The notes below the pieces were generated by a model that ran no database searches, had not been told where the DNA came from, and was given only the letters and a program-made list of their open reading frames with translations. Below, in pieces: positions 1-6,426 of a stretch of DNA of 6,440 nt. The stretch covers positions 1-6,440 of the forward strand of contig JANQQO010000059.1 in the NCBI GenBank assembly GCA_028289305.1, written 5' to 3'. The stretch is from Rickettsiales bacterium (GTDB lineage Bacteria; Pseudomonadota; Alphaproteobacteria; Rickettsiales; JANQQO01). Positions within the stretch are counted from its first letter, which is position 1. Every line of letters begins with the position of its first letter. Position numbers and translations under genes: made by a program.

Positions 1-487
1 CCATCGCATCATCAATCGTGCCCCCCAGCACCACGTATTTCCCCACATCTTCCACCACCACAATCTGGCAATGCCCGCCCGATACCAGCAGCAATAAATA
101 CGGAAACGCCACATCATCACTCAAACGCGGCGTCAGCGCATGCCCCTCTAAGTGATTCACCGCAATGCACGGCGCGCCGGTCGCCGCAGCAATGCCCTTG
201 CCCAGCATCACGCCAACGATCAGCCCGCGAATCAGTCCTGGTCCAGCCGTCACAGCCACCGCATCCAGATCGCCATAATCACAGCCCGCCTCCGCCATCG
301 CCTGCGTGATAATTGGAGCCCCATGCGCGATATGCGCCCGCGCGGCGATCTCCGGCACCACTCCGCCATAAGGCGCGTGCTCCTTCACTTGCGATAGCAC
401 CACATTCGATAAAATCTGCCGCGCATCATCCACCACCGCCGCCGCGGTTTCATCACAACTCGTCTCTATACCCAGAATTTTTACCAT
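1..487 (-). CDS. tsaD: TsaD, tRNA N6-threonylcarbamoyladenosine synthase subunit (N-terminal part, cut by window edge)
   Basis: TsaD (Gcp/Kae1/YgjD family) transfers the threonylcarbamoyl group from threonylcarbamoyl-AMP to A37 of ANN-decoding tRNAs, acting in the cytoplasm with TsaB and TsaE. I translated the reverse strand by hand from ATG at 487. It stays open to the edge and gives 162 residues, about half of the usual 335-345. Visible signatures are GIETSCDET (residues 6-14, ATPase-fold phosphate 1 region), the metal-binding NHLEGH (111-116, with H112 and H116), SGGH (136-139) and GTIDDA (156-161), all in family order. An AGGA at 498-495 sits 7 nt before the ATG and supports this start. 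The gene diverges from hemC across a 60-bp gap, a pairing common in alphaproteobacteria. Codons end strongly in G, unlike the C-ending codons of the + strand genes. The C-terminal half lies outside the window, so whether the gene is complete cannot be judged. The family assignment is very secure. Confidence 0.96.
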   Translation of the reverse strand, partial: MVKILGIETSCDETAAAVVDDARQILSNVVLSQVKEHAPYGGVVPEIAARAHIAHGAPIITQAMAEAGCDYGDLDAVAVTAGPGLIRGLIVGVMLGKGIAAATGAPCIAVNHLEGHALTPRLSDDVAFPYLLLLVSGGHCQIVVVEDVGKYVVLGGTIDDAM

Positions 488-508
488 ACACACATCCTGC
501 CGTATTTT
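480..508 (+). promoter_or_regulatory. Possible promoter for the hemC operon
   Basis: A sigma70-like pair can be seen: TTTACC (480-485) as -35 and TATTTT (503-508) as -10, separated by 17 bp. Each box matches 4 of 6 consensus bases. The predicted start near 515 would leave a leader of about 33 nt before the hemC ATG. The -35 box overlaps the first codons of tsaD. This is a by-eye match to an E. coli consensus and is weak evidence. Some promoter must lie in or near this gap, because the operon begins here. Confidence 0.25.
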
Positions 509-525
509 TCTGCTTTCCTCCGCAC

Positions 526-553
526 AGAATATCCCTATGGTACAGCTATGCAA
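526..553 (-). promoter_or_regulatory. tsaD: Possible promoter for tsaD
   Basis: On the reverse strand, TTGCAT (complement of 553-548) could be a -35 box and TATTCT (complement of 531-526) a -10 box, 16 bp apart. Each matches 4 of 6 consensus bases. Transcription would start near 519, giving a leader of about 30 nt before the tsaD ATG at 487. If both proposed promoters are real, their start points lie only a few bases apart on opposite strands, so the two transcription units could interfere with each other. Match quality is modest. Confidence 0.22.
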
Positions 554-1510
554 AAAACGCAAGCGGCAAATGTCGTCTGTCCTGCCCAAATCCGCATTGG
601 TACACGCGGTAGCAACCTCGCCGTTGCGCAAGCCACTGAGGTGAAAAATCGCCTCCTCGGCGCCTATCCGGAGCTCACCCAGAGCCAAATCGAAATCATT
701 AAAATCACCACCACCGGTGATAAAATTCAAGATCGGCATTTAGCCGAAATCGGCGGCAAAGGCCTGTTCACCAAAGAACTGGAAGAACAGCTGCACTCCG
801 GCGAAATCGATATCGCCGTCCATTCCATGAAAGATATGCCGGCCGAATTACCTGAAGGCATGGTCATCGACTGCATCTTAGAGCGCGAAGACCCGCGCGA
901 AGCCTTCCTCTCTCCTGTGGCCGCCACCATCGATGCCTTGCCCAAAGACGCCACTATCGGCACCTCCTCAGTCCGCCGCCAGGCCCAGCTCTTAAGCCTG
1001 CGGCCAGATCTCACCATCATGCCCTTCCGCGGCAATGTCTTAACCCGCCTGCGCAAGCTGGAAGAAGGCGTGGTCGATGCCACCCTGCTTGCGGTTGCCG
1101 GCCTAAAGCGCCTCGATCTTACGCAGCGCATCACTTGCTGCGTACCACCAGATACCATGCTCCCAGCCGTCGCCCAGGGCGCTATTGGTGTAGAGTGCTT
1201 AGAATCAAACACCCATATCCTCCGCGTACTCGCCAATATCGACCATGAACCAAGCCATGTCTGCGTGCGTGCCGAGCGCGCCTTCTTAACCGCGATGGGC
1301 GGCTCCTGCACCACGCCCATTGGCTGCCTGGCAGAACTCTCCGATACCGGCACCCTTTCCCTCCGTGCGATGATCGCCGCTACCGATGGCTCCGTCTGCT
1401 ATACCGCCACGCGCGAAGGCACAGCAGAGGATGCCGCCACACTCGGCACCGATGCCGGCGAAGAACTCCACCATAAAGGCAAAGACATTTTGGAATGGTA
1501 TAGTGAGTAA
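548..1510 (+). CDS. hemC: HemC, porphobilinogen deaminase (hydroxymethylbilane synthase)
   Basis: HemC is a cytoplasmic enzyme that joins four porphobilinogen molecules into hydroxymethylbilane, the linear precursor of all tetrapyrroles. The 320-residue product has the usual family length and is collinear with E. coli HemC. It shows IGTRGS (17-22, with substrate-contacting R20), IGGKGLFTKELE (68-79), AVHSMKD (90-96, where D96 corresponds to catalytic Asp84 of E. coli), the arginine pair in TSSVRRQ (139-145), FRGN (160-163), LAVAGLKRL (181-189) and PAVAQGAIG (206-214). The cysteine that carries the dipyrromethane cofactor is C254 in GGSCTTPIG (251-259). ATG 548 is chosen because the conserved core begins at about residue 15 and no better in-frame start exists. 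No clear Shine-Dalgarno precedes it, so translation may start inefficiently or from a short leader. It is the first gene of the hemC-hemD-mic60-hemY unit, and its end overlaps hemD by 8 nt. Confidence 0.97.
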   Translation: MQKTQAANVVCPAQIRIGTRGSNLAVAQATEVKNRLLGAYPELTQSQIEIIKITTTGDKIQDRHLAEIGGKGLFTKELEEQLHSGEIDIAVHSMKDMPAELPEGMVIDCILEREDPREAFLSPVAATIDALPKDATIGTSSVRRQAQLLSLRPDLTIMPFRGNVLTRLRKLEEGVVDATLLAVAGLKRLDLTQRITCCVPPDTMLPAVAQGAIGVECLESNTHILRVLANIDHEPSHVCVRAERAFLTAMGGSCTTPIGCLAELSDTGTLSLRAMIAATDGSVCYTATREGTAEDAATLGTDAGEELHHKGKDILEWYSE

Positions 1511-2243
1511 TTTTTCTATTCTTATAACGCGCCCGGAGCCAGATGCCTCTACATTGGCTGCCACGCTCCATGAAAAAGGCCACACCACCCTCATCGACCC
1601 TCTGCTCACTATCGAGCCTACTTTGGGTGCAAAGCCGCAAGTGCTCGCCGCCCTCTCTAACGCCCCGCAAGCCATCCTCATCACCTCCGCCAATGCGGTG
1701 CGTACCCTCGCCCAGTTCACCGATATCCGTGATATCCCGCTGCTTACCGTTGGCGATGCCTCGGCAGAAACCGCCACGCGCCTCGGCTTCACCACGCTCC
1801 ATTCCGCCAATGGCGATGTGAATGATCTAGCAGCCCTGGCCAAAGAAATCTGCAGGCCGAAAAAAGCACCCCTCCTCCACATCGCCGGCAGCATCACCGC
1901 AGGCGACCTCTCCGGCATGCTTGAAGAATCCGGCTTCACCATACAGCGCATTCCTGCCTATGAAGCCGTCCCCACGCCTGAACTTTCCGATGCCACCACC
2001 GCCGCGCTCATCAATTGCGAAATCGATATCGCCCTGTTCTTCTCGCCACGCACCGCCCAAATCTTCGACCAGCTCATCATTGAACCCAAACGCGAATATC
2101 TGATGAAAAACATCGACATGCTCGCATTGAGTGAACGCGTCACCTCGGCCCTACCCTGGCGCAGCATCCATATTGCCCCCACTCCCACCACCGAGGCATT
2201 ACTCGCATTGATTGATACAATAAAATCCGATAGGATGCCCTGA
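1503..2243 (+). CDS. hemD: HemD, uroporphyrinogen-III synthase (GTG start)
   Basis: HemD closes hydroxymethylbilane and inverts ring D to give uroporphyrinogen III, directly after HemC in the same pathway. From GTG 1503 the product is 246 residues, the normal size for this poorly conserved two-domain family. Recognisable elements are ILITRP near the start (6-11), TSANAVR (61-67), a VGDASAETA stretch (83-91) in the first domain, LLHIAGS (124-130), the PAYEA linker region (151-155), FFSPRTA (179-185) and the C-terminal APTPTTEALLALI (225-237). The frame is open further upstream to ATG 1386, but that would add 39 residues inside hemC ahead of the conserved ILITRP. GTG 1503 is therefore preferred; it overlaps the hemC end by 8 nt, with a weak TGGA upstream. 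The overlap suggests translational coupling. The next gene starts 2 nt after the TGA stop. Confidence 0.93.
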   Translation: MSNFSILITRPEPDASTLAATLHEKGHTTLIDPLLTIEPTLGAKPQVLAALSNAPQAILITSANAVRTLAQFTDIRDIPLLTVGDASAETATRLGFTTLHSANGDVNDLAALAKEICRPKKAPLLHIAGSITAGDLSGMLEESGFTIQRIPAYEAVPTPELSDATTAALINCEIDIALFFSPRTAQIFDQLIIEPKREYLMKNIDMLALSERVTSALPWRSIHIAPTPTTEALLALIDTIKSDRMP

Positions 2244-2245
2244 TC

Positions 2246-3298
2246 ATGGCACGTAAAAAACCATCCGCATCCAACAAACCCGCTACCCGCGCAAAGCCCG
2301 CAGCGAAAGCGAAACCTACTGCTACAAAAAGCACCAGCCCGCCTCCCGCCGAACCACGCCGCTGCCGAGGCTGTGGTGTGCTTACCTTTTTTGCCTTTCT
2401 CCTCACCTGGGCTGCACTCGCCGCAGGCACGTATTATTACGAACATATACGCCCGGATCAAACCGCCGCCTACGAATCCCGCATCACCGCACTCGAAGAA
2501 CGCCTCAATATGCTGAGTGACAACGTCACTTCCTTAAATCAAGAAGTCACCCCGCCAGAGGCCCTGCCACCCAGCCTGGCGGGTAGTTCCACCACGCTGG
2601 AAGTCGTCAAACAAATCCCGAGCCAAGAACTCGCCGTGCTGGAAGAACGCCTCACTGCCCTTGAAGCACAATCCCCAGATCTCTCCAGCTTAGAAGAAAA
2701 ACTCCTCACCACATTGCGCAGTGATCTGGAAGAAAAAACCCGCTCCTTAAGCACCCAGCCCAGCACCGATAGCCAGGCCATTCCGCAAATCACCGCCTGG
2801 CTGCATCTGCGTGAACGCGTCCATGCCGGCGCCCCATATAACGCCGAGCTCAGCCTGTTTAAAAACACCCTTCCCGAAGCGTCCTCTTTGCATGATACGC
2901 TCGCTCCTCTCGCCCCCCATGCCGACAGCGGCCTGCCATCACATCAGCAGCTTAAAACCCGCTTCCCTAGCGTTATCCACGCCGTGCTCCACCCCGCTGG
3001 TACTTCGGAAAAAGAAAGCACCACCTGGAACCGCATCACCCAGCAACTCTCCCGCGTCATCACCATTCGCAAGCTCGATGCTGAGGGCGCTACGCCAGAA
3101 GCCCTGCTCACCCGCGCAGAACACGCGCTAGAAAAAGAACAGCTCGGCGAGGCGCTGGGAGCATTAAACCAACTCCCCACGCCATTGCCTGATGCCGCAG
3201 ATAGCTGGCGCGCTGAGGCCACCACCCGCCATAACGCGCTCCAAGCGCTAGAATCACTCTATACCGCACTCAGCCAGCACACTGCCGAGGATGAATAA
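2246..3298 (+). CDS. mic60: Mitofilin/Mic60-type inner-membrane coiled-coil protein (alphaproteobacterial Mic60)
   Basis: The 350-residue protein starts with a Lys/Ala/Pro/Thr-rich basic segment (1-39). A single membrane helix follows (about 44-64), then heptad-like coiled-coil stretches (about 72-102 and 128-168) and a conserved C-terminal region. That region includes LHLRERVHAGAPYNAEL (186-202), LAPHADSGLPS (222-232), LKTRFPSV (236-243) and an ALLTRAEHALEKEQLGEAL helix pair (286-304). This architecture and C-terminus match the bacterial mitofilin family (COG4223). Its members in alphaproteobacteria are homologous to mitochondrial Mic60, help form intracytoplasmic membranes where studied, and are typically encoded beside hemY in a heme operon, as here. 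The N-terminus should be cytoplasmic, by the positive-inside rule, with the bulk in the periplasm. An AGGA (2232-2235) lies 10 nt before the ATG. The stop shares one base with the hemY start. The primary sequence is weakly conserved in this family, so the call rests on architecture, C-terminal motifs and synteny together. Confidence 0.85.
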   Translation: MARKKPSASNKPATRAKPAAKAKPTATKSTSPPPAEPRRCRGCGVLTFFAFLLTWAALAAGTYYYEHIRPDQTAAYESRITALEERLNMLSDNVTSLNQEVTPPEALPPSLAGSSTTLEVVKQIPSQELAVLEERLTALEAQSPDLSSLEEKLLTTLRSDLEEKTRSLSTQPSTDSQAIPQITAWLHLRERVHAGAPYNAELSLFKNTLPEASSLHDTLAPLAPHADSGLPSHQQLKTRFPSVIHAVLHPAGTSEKESTTWNRITQQLSRVITIRKLDAEGATPEALLTRAEHALEKEQLGEALGALNQLPTPLPDAADSWRAEATTRHNALQALESLYTALSQHTAEDE

Positions 3299-4620
3299 TG
3301 CTGCGCCTCCTCATTTTCTTCCTCCTCCTCGCCACCCTCTCCCTCACCGGCGCCTGGCTCCTTGATAACGATGGGCCAGTCAGCATCACCTGGCTCGGCT
3401 ATCGCATCGACACCACCGTCATGACCCTACTCACCGCGGTCTTCCTCCTTCTGCTCACCGCCATTTTCTGCACCCGCTTCCTATTCTGGATCACCCATTT
3501 GCCAGAACGCATTTCCTTACGCCGCGCGGGCGGTAAGCAAAACCAAGCACTCACCGCACTCACTGAGGGCTTCACCGCCATCGCCGCGGGTGATGTCGAC
3601 CACGCCAAGCGCGCTACCAGCAAAGCCACCAAGCTCCTCGGCAATCAGCCCCTCGCCTTGATGCTCGCTGCTGAAACCGCGCGCCTGCAAGGTAATGAGA
3701 AACTCACCAAACAGCGCTATACCGCTTTGCTGGAAAATAAAACCACCGCCTTTGCTGGCCTTAAAGGCTTGTTGCAACAAGCCCGCCGCCAGGGGGATAT
3801 GCAAAAAGCCCTCGAGCTTGCGGAAGAGGCCTATCACAACAATACTGACGCCACCTGGCTGCCGCCTATCCTGCTCGAATTATACCAATACCATAACCGC
3901 TGGGATGATATCGCCACCCTGCTAAAACGCCTGAATCCTAAACACTACCCTGATATCGATATCGCCCATCTCACCGCCATCGCCCAATATATGCAGGCGC
4001 GCATGCACTATGAAAAAGCCGCCTATGGCGAGGCCTACACGCTCCTCTCCGCTGCACACAAAGCCCTTCCGGAATTCGTACCCATCACTATCCTATATGT
4101 ACAAACCACCCTCAAGCTGCAAAAAACACGGCGCAGCAAAACTATCCTTAAAGAAGCCTGGCGCCACACGCCACACCCCGATCTCACCGATAGCTTCTTT
4201 GACCTGCACGCAGAGGTTAAACCCAAAACCCTCCTCACTTACGCTGAAAAACTCGCAAACGGGAACCCCTCAGATCCAGAAAGCCACATCCTGCTGGCGC
4301 GCGCCTCCATCGTTGCTGAGCGTTATAACAAAGCCCGCAATCACCTTAAACAGGCGATGGAACACCGCGAAACCGCCTCGCTATTTGAACTAATGGCAAA
4401 GATAGAAACATCCGGCCCAGAGCCAGACCCAGCCGAAGCCGCCCAGTGGCGCGATAAAGCAAAACAGGCCTCGCCCGACCCCAGCTGGGTATGCCAACAA
4501 TGCCACACCGTGCACGATGCCTGGCAGCCCGTCTGCCGCCACTGCCATAGCTACTTAGAAATTGCTTGGGTAACACCCACGCTCGCACCAGAAAAACTGC
4601 CCCACGCCGACGCGGCGTAA
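3298..4620 (+). CDS. hemY: HemY-type TPR membrane protein with C-terminal four-cysteine metal site
   Basis: This 440-residue protein has two hydrophobic helices (about 3-22 and 39-65) flanking a GPVSITWLGYRID stretch (26-38), the layout of the HemY N-terminal domain. Degenerate TPR-type helical repeats follow from about 84 to 370 (for example FTAIAAGDVDHAKRA at 92-106 and the pair around residues 160-180). It ends in a zinc-ribbon or rubredoxin-like site with C399, C402, C413 and C416 (two CxxC knuckles). HemY of this family is linked to heme synthesis by gene neighbourhood, but its biochemical role is unsettled; it is not the Bacillus oxidase of the same name. The TPR region should scaffold partner proteins at the inner membrane. 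ATG 3298 overlaps the previous stop (TAATG), and GAGG (3287-3290) lies 7 nt upstream, indicating coupled translation with mic60. It is the last gene of the operon. A LapB-like TPR/rubredoxin protein is the main alternative, disfavoured by the context and the two N-terminal helices. Confidence 0.9.
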   Translation: MLRLLIFFLLLATLSLTGAWLLDNDGPVSITWLGYRIDTTVMTLLTAVFLLLLTAIFCTRFLFWITHLPERISLRRAGGKQNQALTALTEGFTAIAAGDVDHAKRATSKATKLLGNQPLALMLAAETARLQGNEKLTKQRYTALLENKTTAFAGLKGLLQQARRQGDMQKALELAEEAYHNNTDATWLPPILLELYQYHNRWDDIATLLKRLNPKHYPDIDIAHLTAIAQYMQARMHYEKAAYGEAYTLLSAAHKALPEFVPITILYVQTTLKLQKTRRSKTILKEAWRHTPHPDLTDSFFDLHAEVKPKTLLTYAEKLANGNPSDPESHILLARASIVAERYNKARNHLKQAMEHRETASLFELMAKIETSGPEPDPAEAAQWRDKAKQASPDPSWVCQQCHTVHDAWQPVCRHCHSYLEIAWVTPTLAPEKLPHADAA

Positions 4621-4628
4621 ATACAAAG

Positions 4629-4741
4629 TGTCATGCTGAATTTATTTCAGCATCCACCGCGCATCTGCAACAGCTGTATCAGTTGATAAGTGGATCCTTA
4701 AACAATACCGGATCAAGCCCGGCACATGGTTCAGGATGACA
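4629..4741. repeat. Intergenic palindromic element (REP/mosaic-repeat type)
   Basis: The gap between the converging genes is bounded by inverted arms: TGTCATGCTGAA (4629-4640) and TTCAGGATGACA (4730-4741), which pair at 11 of 12 positions. Inside are a perfect 8-bp hairpin (4633-4653), an imperfect palindrome centred on ACAGCTGT (4670-4677), a GGATCC (4692-4697), and a small CCGG/CCGG hairpin around ATCAAGC (4708-4722). Boundary sequences of the GTCAT-CTGAA and TTCAGGATGAC kind, and inner GGATCAAG-CCGG tracts, resemble dispersed extragenic repeats I associate with alphaproteobacterial genomes. Only one copy is in this window, so repetition is inferred from resemblance rather than seen. Confidence 0.55.
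4633..4653 (+). terminator. Hairpin downstream of the heme operon
   Basis: ATGCTGAA (4633-4640) and TTCAGCAT (4646-4653) form a perfect 8-bp stem around a 5-nt TTTAT loop, starting 12 nt after the hemY stop. No T-run follows, so it is not a classical intrinsic terminator. It could protect the 3' end of the mRNA or be part of the repeat element. Termination is inferred from position only. Confidence 0.35.
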
Positions 4742-4758
4742 TATGAGGCTAATCTACT

Positions 4759-4781
4759 AAAAAAAGCGTATAGTGTCGCTT
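4759..4781 (-). terminator. Rho-independent terminator of the KamA-like gene
   Basis: Read on the reverse strand, AAGCG (4781-4777) pairs with CGCTT (4768-4764) around an 8-nt loop. The transcript then runs into seven consecutive T (complement of the A-run 4765-4759). This lies 12 nt after the TAG stop at 4796-4794. The stem is only 5 bp, but the position and T-tract are right for an intrinsic terminator. The other strand has no T-run after the same hairpin, so it should act in one direction. Confidence 0.7.
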
Positions 4782-4793
4782 ATCTGAATCGTA

Positions 4794-6413
4794 CTAGTGC
4801 AGCTTATCCTGCGGCGCCTCTTCACCTTTTAGCGCCTCTTCTATCGCGCCCATATCCGCGACCGGAGATAACATGCTCGCAAGCAACTGCCCCAGTGGTC
4901 CATATTTCTCTGCACCCGCTTTGCGCCCATCAAAAATAATGCGATCCTCATACCCGCTGATCCACAGCGCCTCTGGGTTGCGGCGCGCCACAATCAAATC
5001 TCCCTGGAAGGACGTATCTGGCGTACGGTGCGCCTTTAACACCACTAACCCATCACCAATAATCGCCTTTAACATCGCCTGCGCTTCTTTAGGAATCTCC
5101 ACCCCAAGCGCAGCAAAATCCGGTCCGTCAATCACCGACACCATCTCTAACTTGCCTGCCTCGGTCGACATCACAAAGCGCGATTTCTCAATGCCAGAAA
5201 GCCCTTTTTGCGAATCTTTATGTATCCGCCACGCTTCCTCCACCGGCACGGCAAAAATCCGGTGACCTTCAATTTCCCGACATTGGAAGAAATAGTGGTT
5301 ATTAATCCCAAGCCGCTTCAGCTCAATCTGCAAGCGCCGCAGCACCTCCGCATCATCATTCACACTATCAATAATCGGCGTCTGATTCTCTAGCGTCACA
5401 AACGGATAACTCTTCAAGCGCTGAATCGCCTTCTCCGTCACCGGAATGCGCGCAAACTGACCCGTAGGCTTAATAATATATTGCCCGTTCTCATCCTTCT
5501 GCAACAGCTCATCTGGGTGTGTGAAATGTACCATAAACGCCAGATTCACATCCGGATGCAGCTCATGGAATAAATCCAACATCGCAAAGAAATTATCGTC
5601 AAAACGATAAGGAAAAAATGCCAGCTCTTTGGTACCAATACGAATCGTCCGCACCCCAGCATCCGCAAGCCCATCGAGATAATCGAACAGATTCTTGTTC
5701 GATAACACCATTGGATCACCGCCCGAAAGCAGTGCTTCACGAATGGGAAACTGCCGCTCTTCTGAGTTTAAGATATGTTTATCTTTCGCCGTCAGATGCT
5801 CGGTTGTATGCCCATTTTCTCCATTAGCACCATTACCATTATGCCCGTTCAGTGCCTCTTGCACCTCTTGATGTGCCGCCGACACCGACGCATTATGCTG
5901 CTTGATATAATTCGTAATCTCCGAAATACCGGCGATGTCTTTCTCCGTCTTGCTCGTCAAAAAATCTGAGCGGTAGCAATAGCGACACCACGAACTGCAG
6001 GTACGCACCACATAGAGCAACACCAGCTCATATTTATGTAACAGGCCCGGCACCGGGCTATATTTCAATTGATTCGAGGGGTCCTTCTCGCCCGTCAGAT
6101 CATCCATCTCCTCCGGCCGCGCCTTGATCAGGTTGCTAATGCCCTCACTAGTTGCCGCTAATTCCAGATAATGCTTAGTCGCACGTGGTGGCAAACGGTC
6201 CGACACACCCGCTTTTTTAAGCGCCGTAATCTCTTTATCTGAATAGAGCTTCACCCCTCCACGCCGCACATGCCGCTCATAACCGTCCAGGTCATGGGCA
6301 ATATAGCGGTGGAATTTTGTCTCTTGAATCAGCTGCCGTATATTGTTCAAACGCACGTTTTTCTCGCGTTTGTTACGGCGCTGTTTTTTAGCGGCACCGG
6401 CCGTATCAGTCAT
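4794..6413 (-). CDS. KamA-like (lysine 2,3-aminomutase superfamily) radical SAM/PLP enzyme, substrate unknown
   Basis: The 539-residue protein has the radical SAM cluster motif CSSWCRYC (C139, C143, C146, CxxxCxxC), SGGDPMV (230-236) for SAM binding and TIRIGTKEL (256-264), in the order seen in lysine 2,3-aminomutases. Those enzymes use a 5'-deoxyadenosyl radical and PLP to move an amino group from the alpha to the beta carbon. The likely PLP lysine is K421 in STEAGKLE (416-423). The lysine-binding Asp of the clostridial enzyme (YQCD) is replaced by Arg379 in FQCRE, and the second Asp (FVVD) by Ser416 in FVMS. The C-terminal zinc-binding CxCxxC is absent. The N-terminus is Lys/Arg-rich, and an Asn/Gly/His-rich insertion lies at 186-206. 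The start is fixed by a strong GGAGG 7 nt upstream. The protein is longer than the roughly 415-residue lysine enzymes and the roughly 340-residue EpmB. Superfamily membership is secure; a lysine substrate is doubtful. It is tail-to-tail with hemY. Confidence 0.88.
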   Translation of the reverse strand: MTDTAGAAKKQRRNKREKNVRLNNIRQLIQETKFHRYIAHDLDGYERHVRRGGVKLYSDKEITALKKAGVSDRLPPRATKHYLELAATSEGISNLIKARPEEMDDLTGEKDPSNQLKYSPVPGLLHKYELVLLYVVRTCSSWCRYCYRSDFLTSKTEKDIAGISEITNYIKQHNASVSAAHQEVQEALNGHNGNGANGENGHTTEHLTAKDKHILNSEERQFPIREALLSGGDPMVLSNKNLFDYLDGLADAGVRTIRIGTKELAFFPYRFDDNFFAMLDLFHELHPDVNLAFMVHFTHPDELLQKDENGQYIIKPTGQFARIPVTEKAIQRLKSYPFVTLENQTPIIDSVNDDAEVLRRLQIELKRLGINNHYFFQCREIEGHRIFAVPVEEAWRIHKDSQKGLSGIEKSRFVMSTEAGKLEMVSVIDGPDFAALGVEIPKEAQAMLKAIIGDGLVVLKAHRTPDTSFQGDLIVARRNPEALWISGYEDRIIFDGRKAGAEKYGPLGQLLASMLSPVADMGAIEEALKGEEAPQDKLH

Positions 6414-6418
6414 GCATG

Positions 6419-6426
6419 TTCCTCCC
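6419..6426 (-). promoter_or_regulatory. Strong ribosome binding site of the KamA-like gene
   Basis: The reverse strand reads GGGAGGAA at 6426-6419, a near-complete Shine-Dalgarno, with GGAGG ending 7 nt before the ATG at 6413. It is the best ribosome binding site in the window. It selects ATG 6413 over an out-of-frame ATG four bases upstream (6417) that would meet TGA at its fourth codon. No promoter can be judged, because only 14 more bases are present. Confidence 0.8.

Noticed and set aside
727..1353. Long open frame (208 codons) on the - strand across hemC
   Set aside because: It lies antisense to the well-conserved hemC. Its product is Ser/Arg-rich with no family features, typical of a shadow frame in GC-rich coding DNA.
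1386..1502. Upstream ATG start for hemD giving a 285-residue protein
   Set aside because: The added 39 residues lie wholly within hemC in another frame and precede the conserved ILITRP start. GTG 1503 gives the normal family length.
1286..1951. Open frame of 221 codons on the - strand spanning the hemC/hemD junction
   Set aside because: It is antisense to two recognised genes, has no recognisable domain, and is explained by codon bias.
4010..4393. 127-codon + strand frame inside hemY
   Set aside because: It is a shifted-frame shadow of the hemY TPR region, rich in Pro, Ser and Lys, with no independent start signal.
4736..4939. Small + strand open frame of 67 codons
   Set aside because: It begins in the palindromic element and runs antisense through the end of the KamA-like gene. 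It has no clear ribosome binding site and no recognisable content.
4794..6413. EpmB (EF-P lysine aminomutase) as the identity of the - strand gene
   Set aside because: EpmB is about 340 residues and has different sequence around its substrate and PLP sites. This protein is 539 residues with the longer KamA-type layout, and no EpmA or EF-P gene is nearby in the window.
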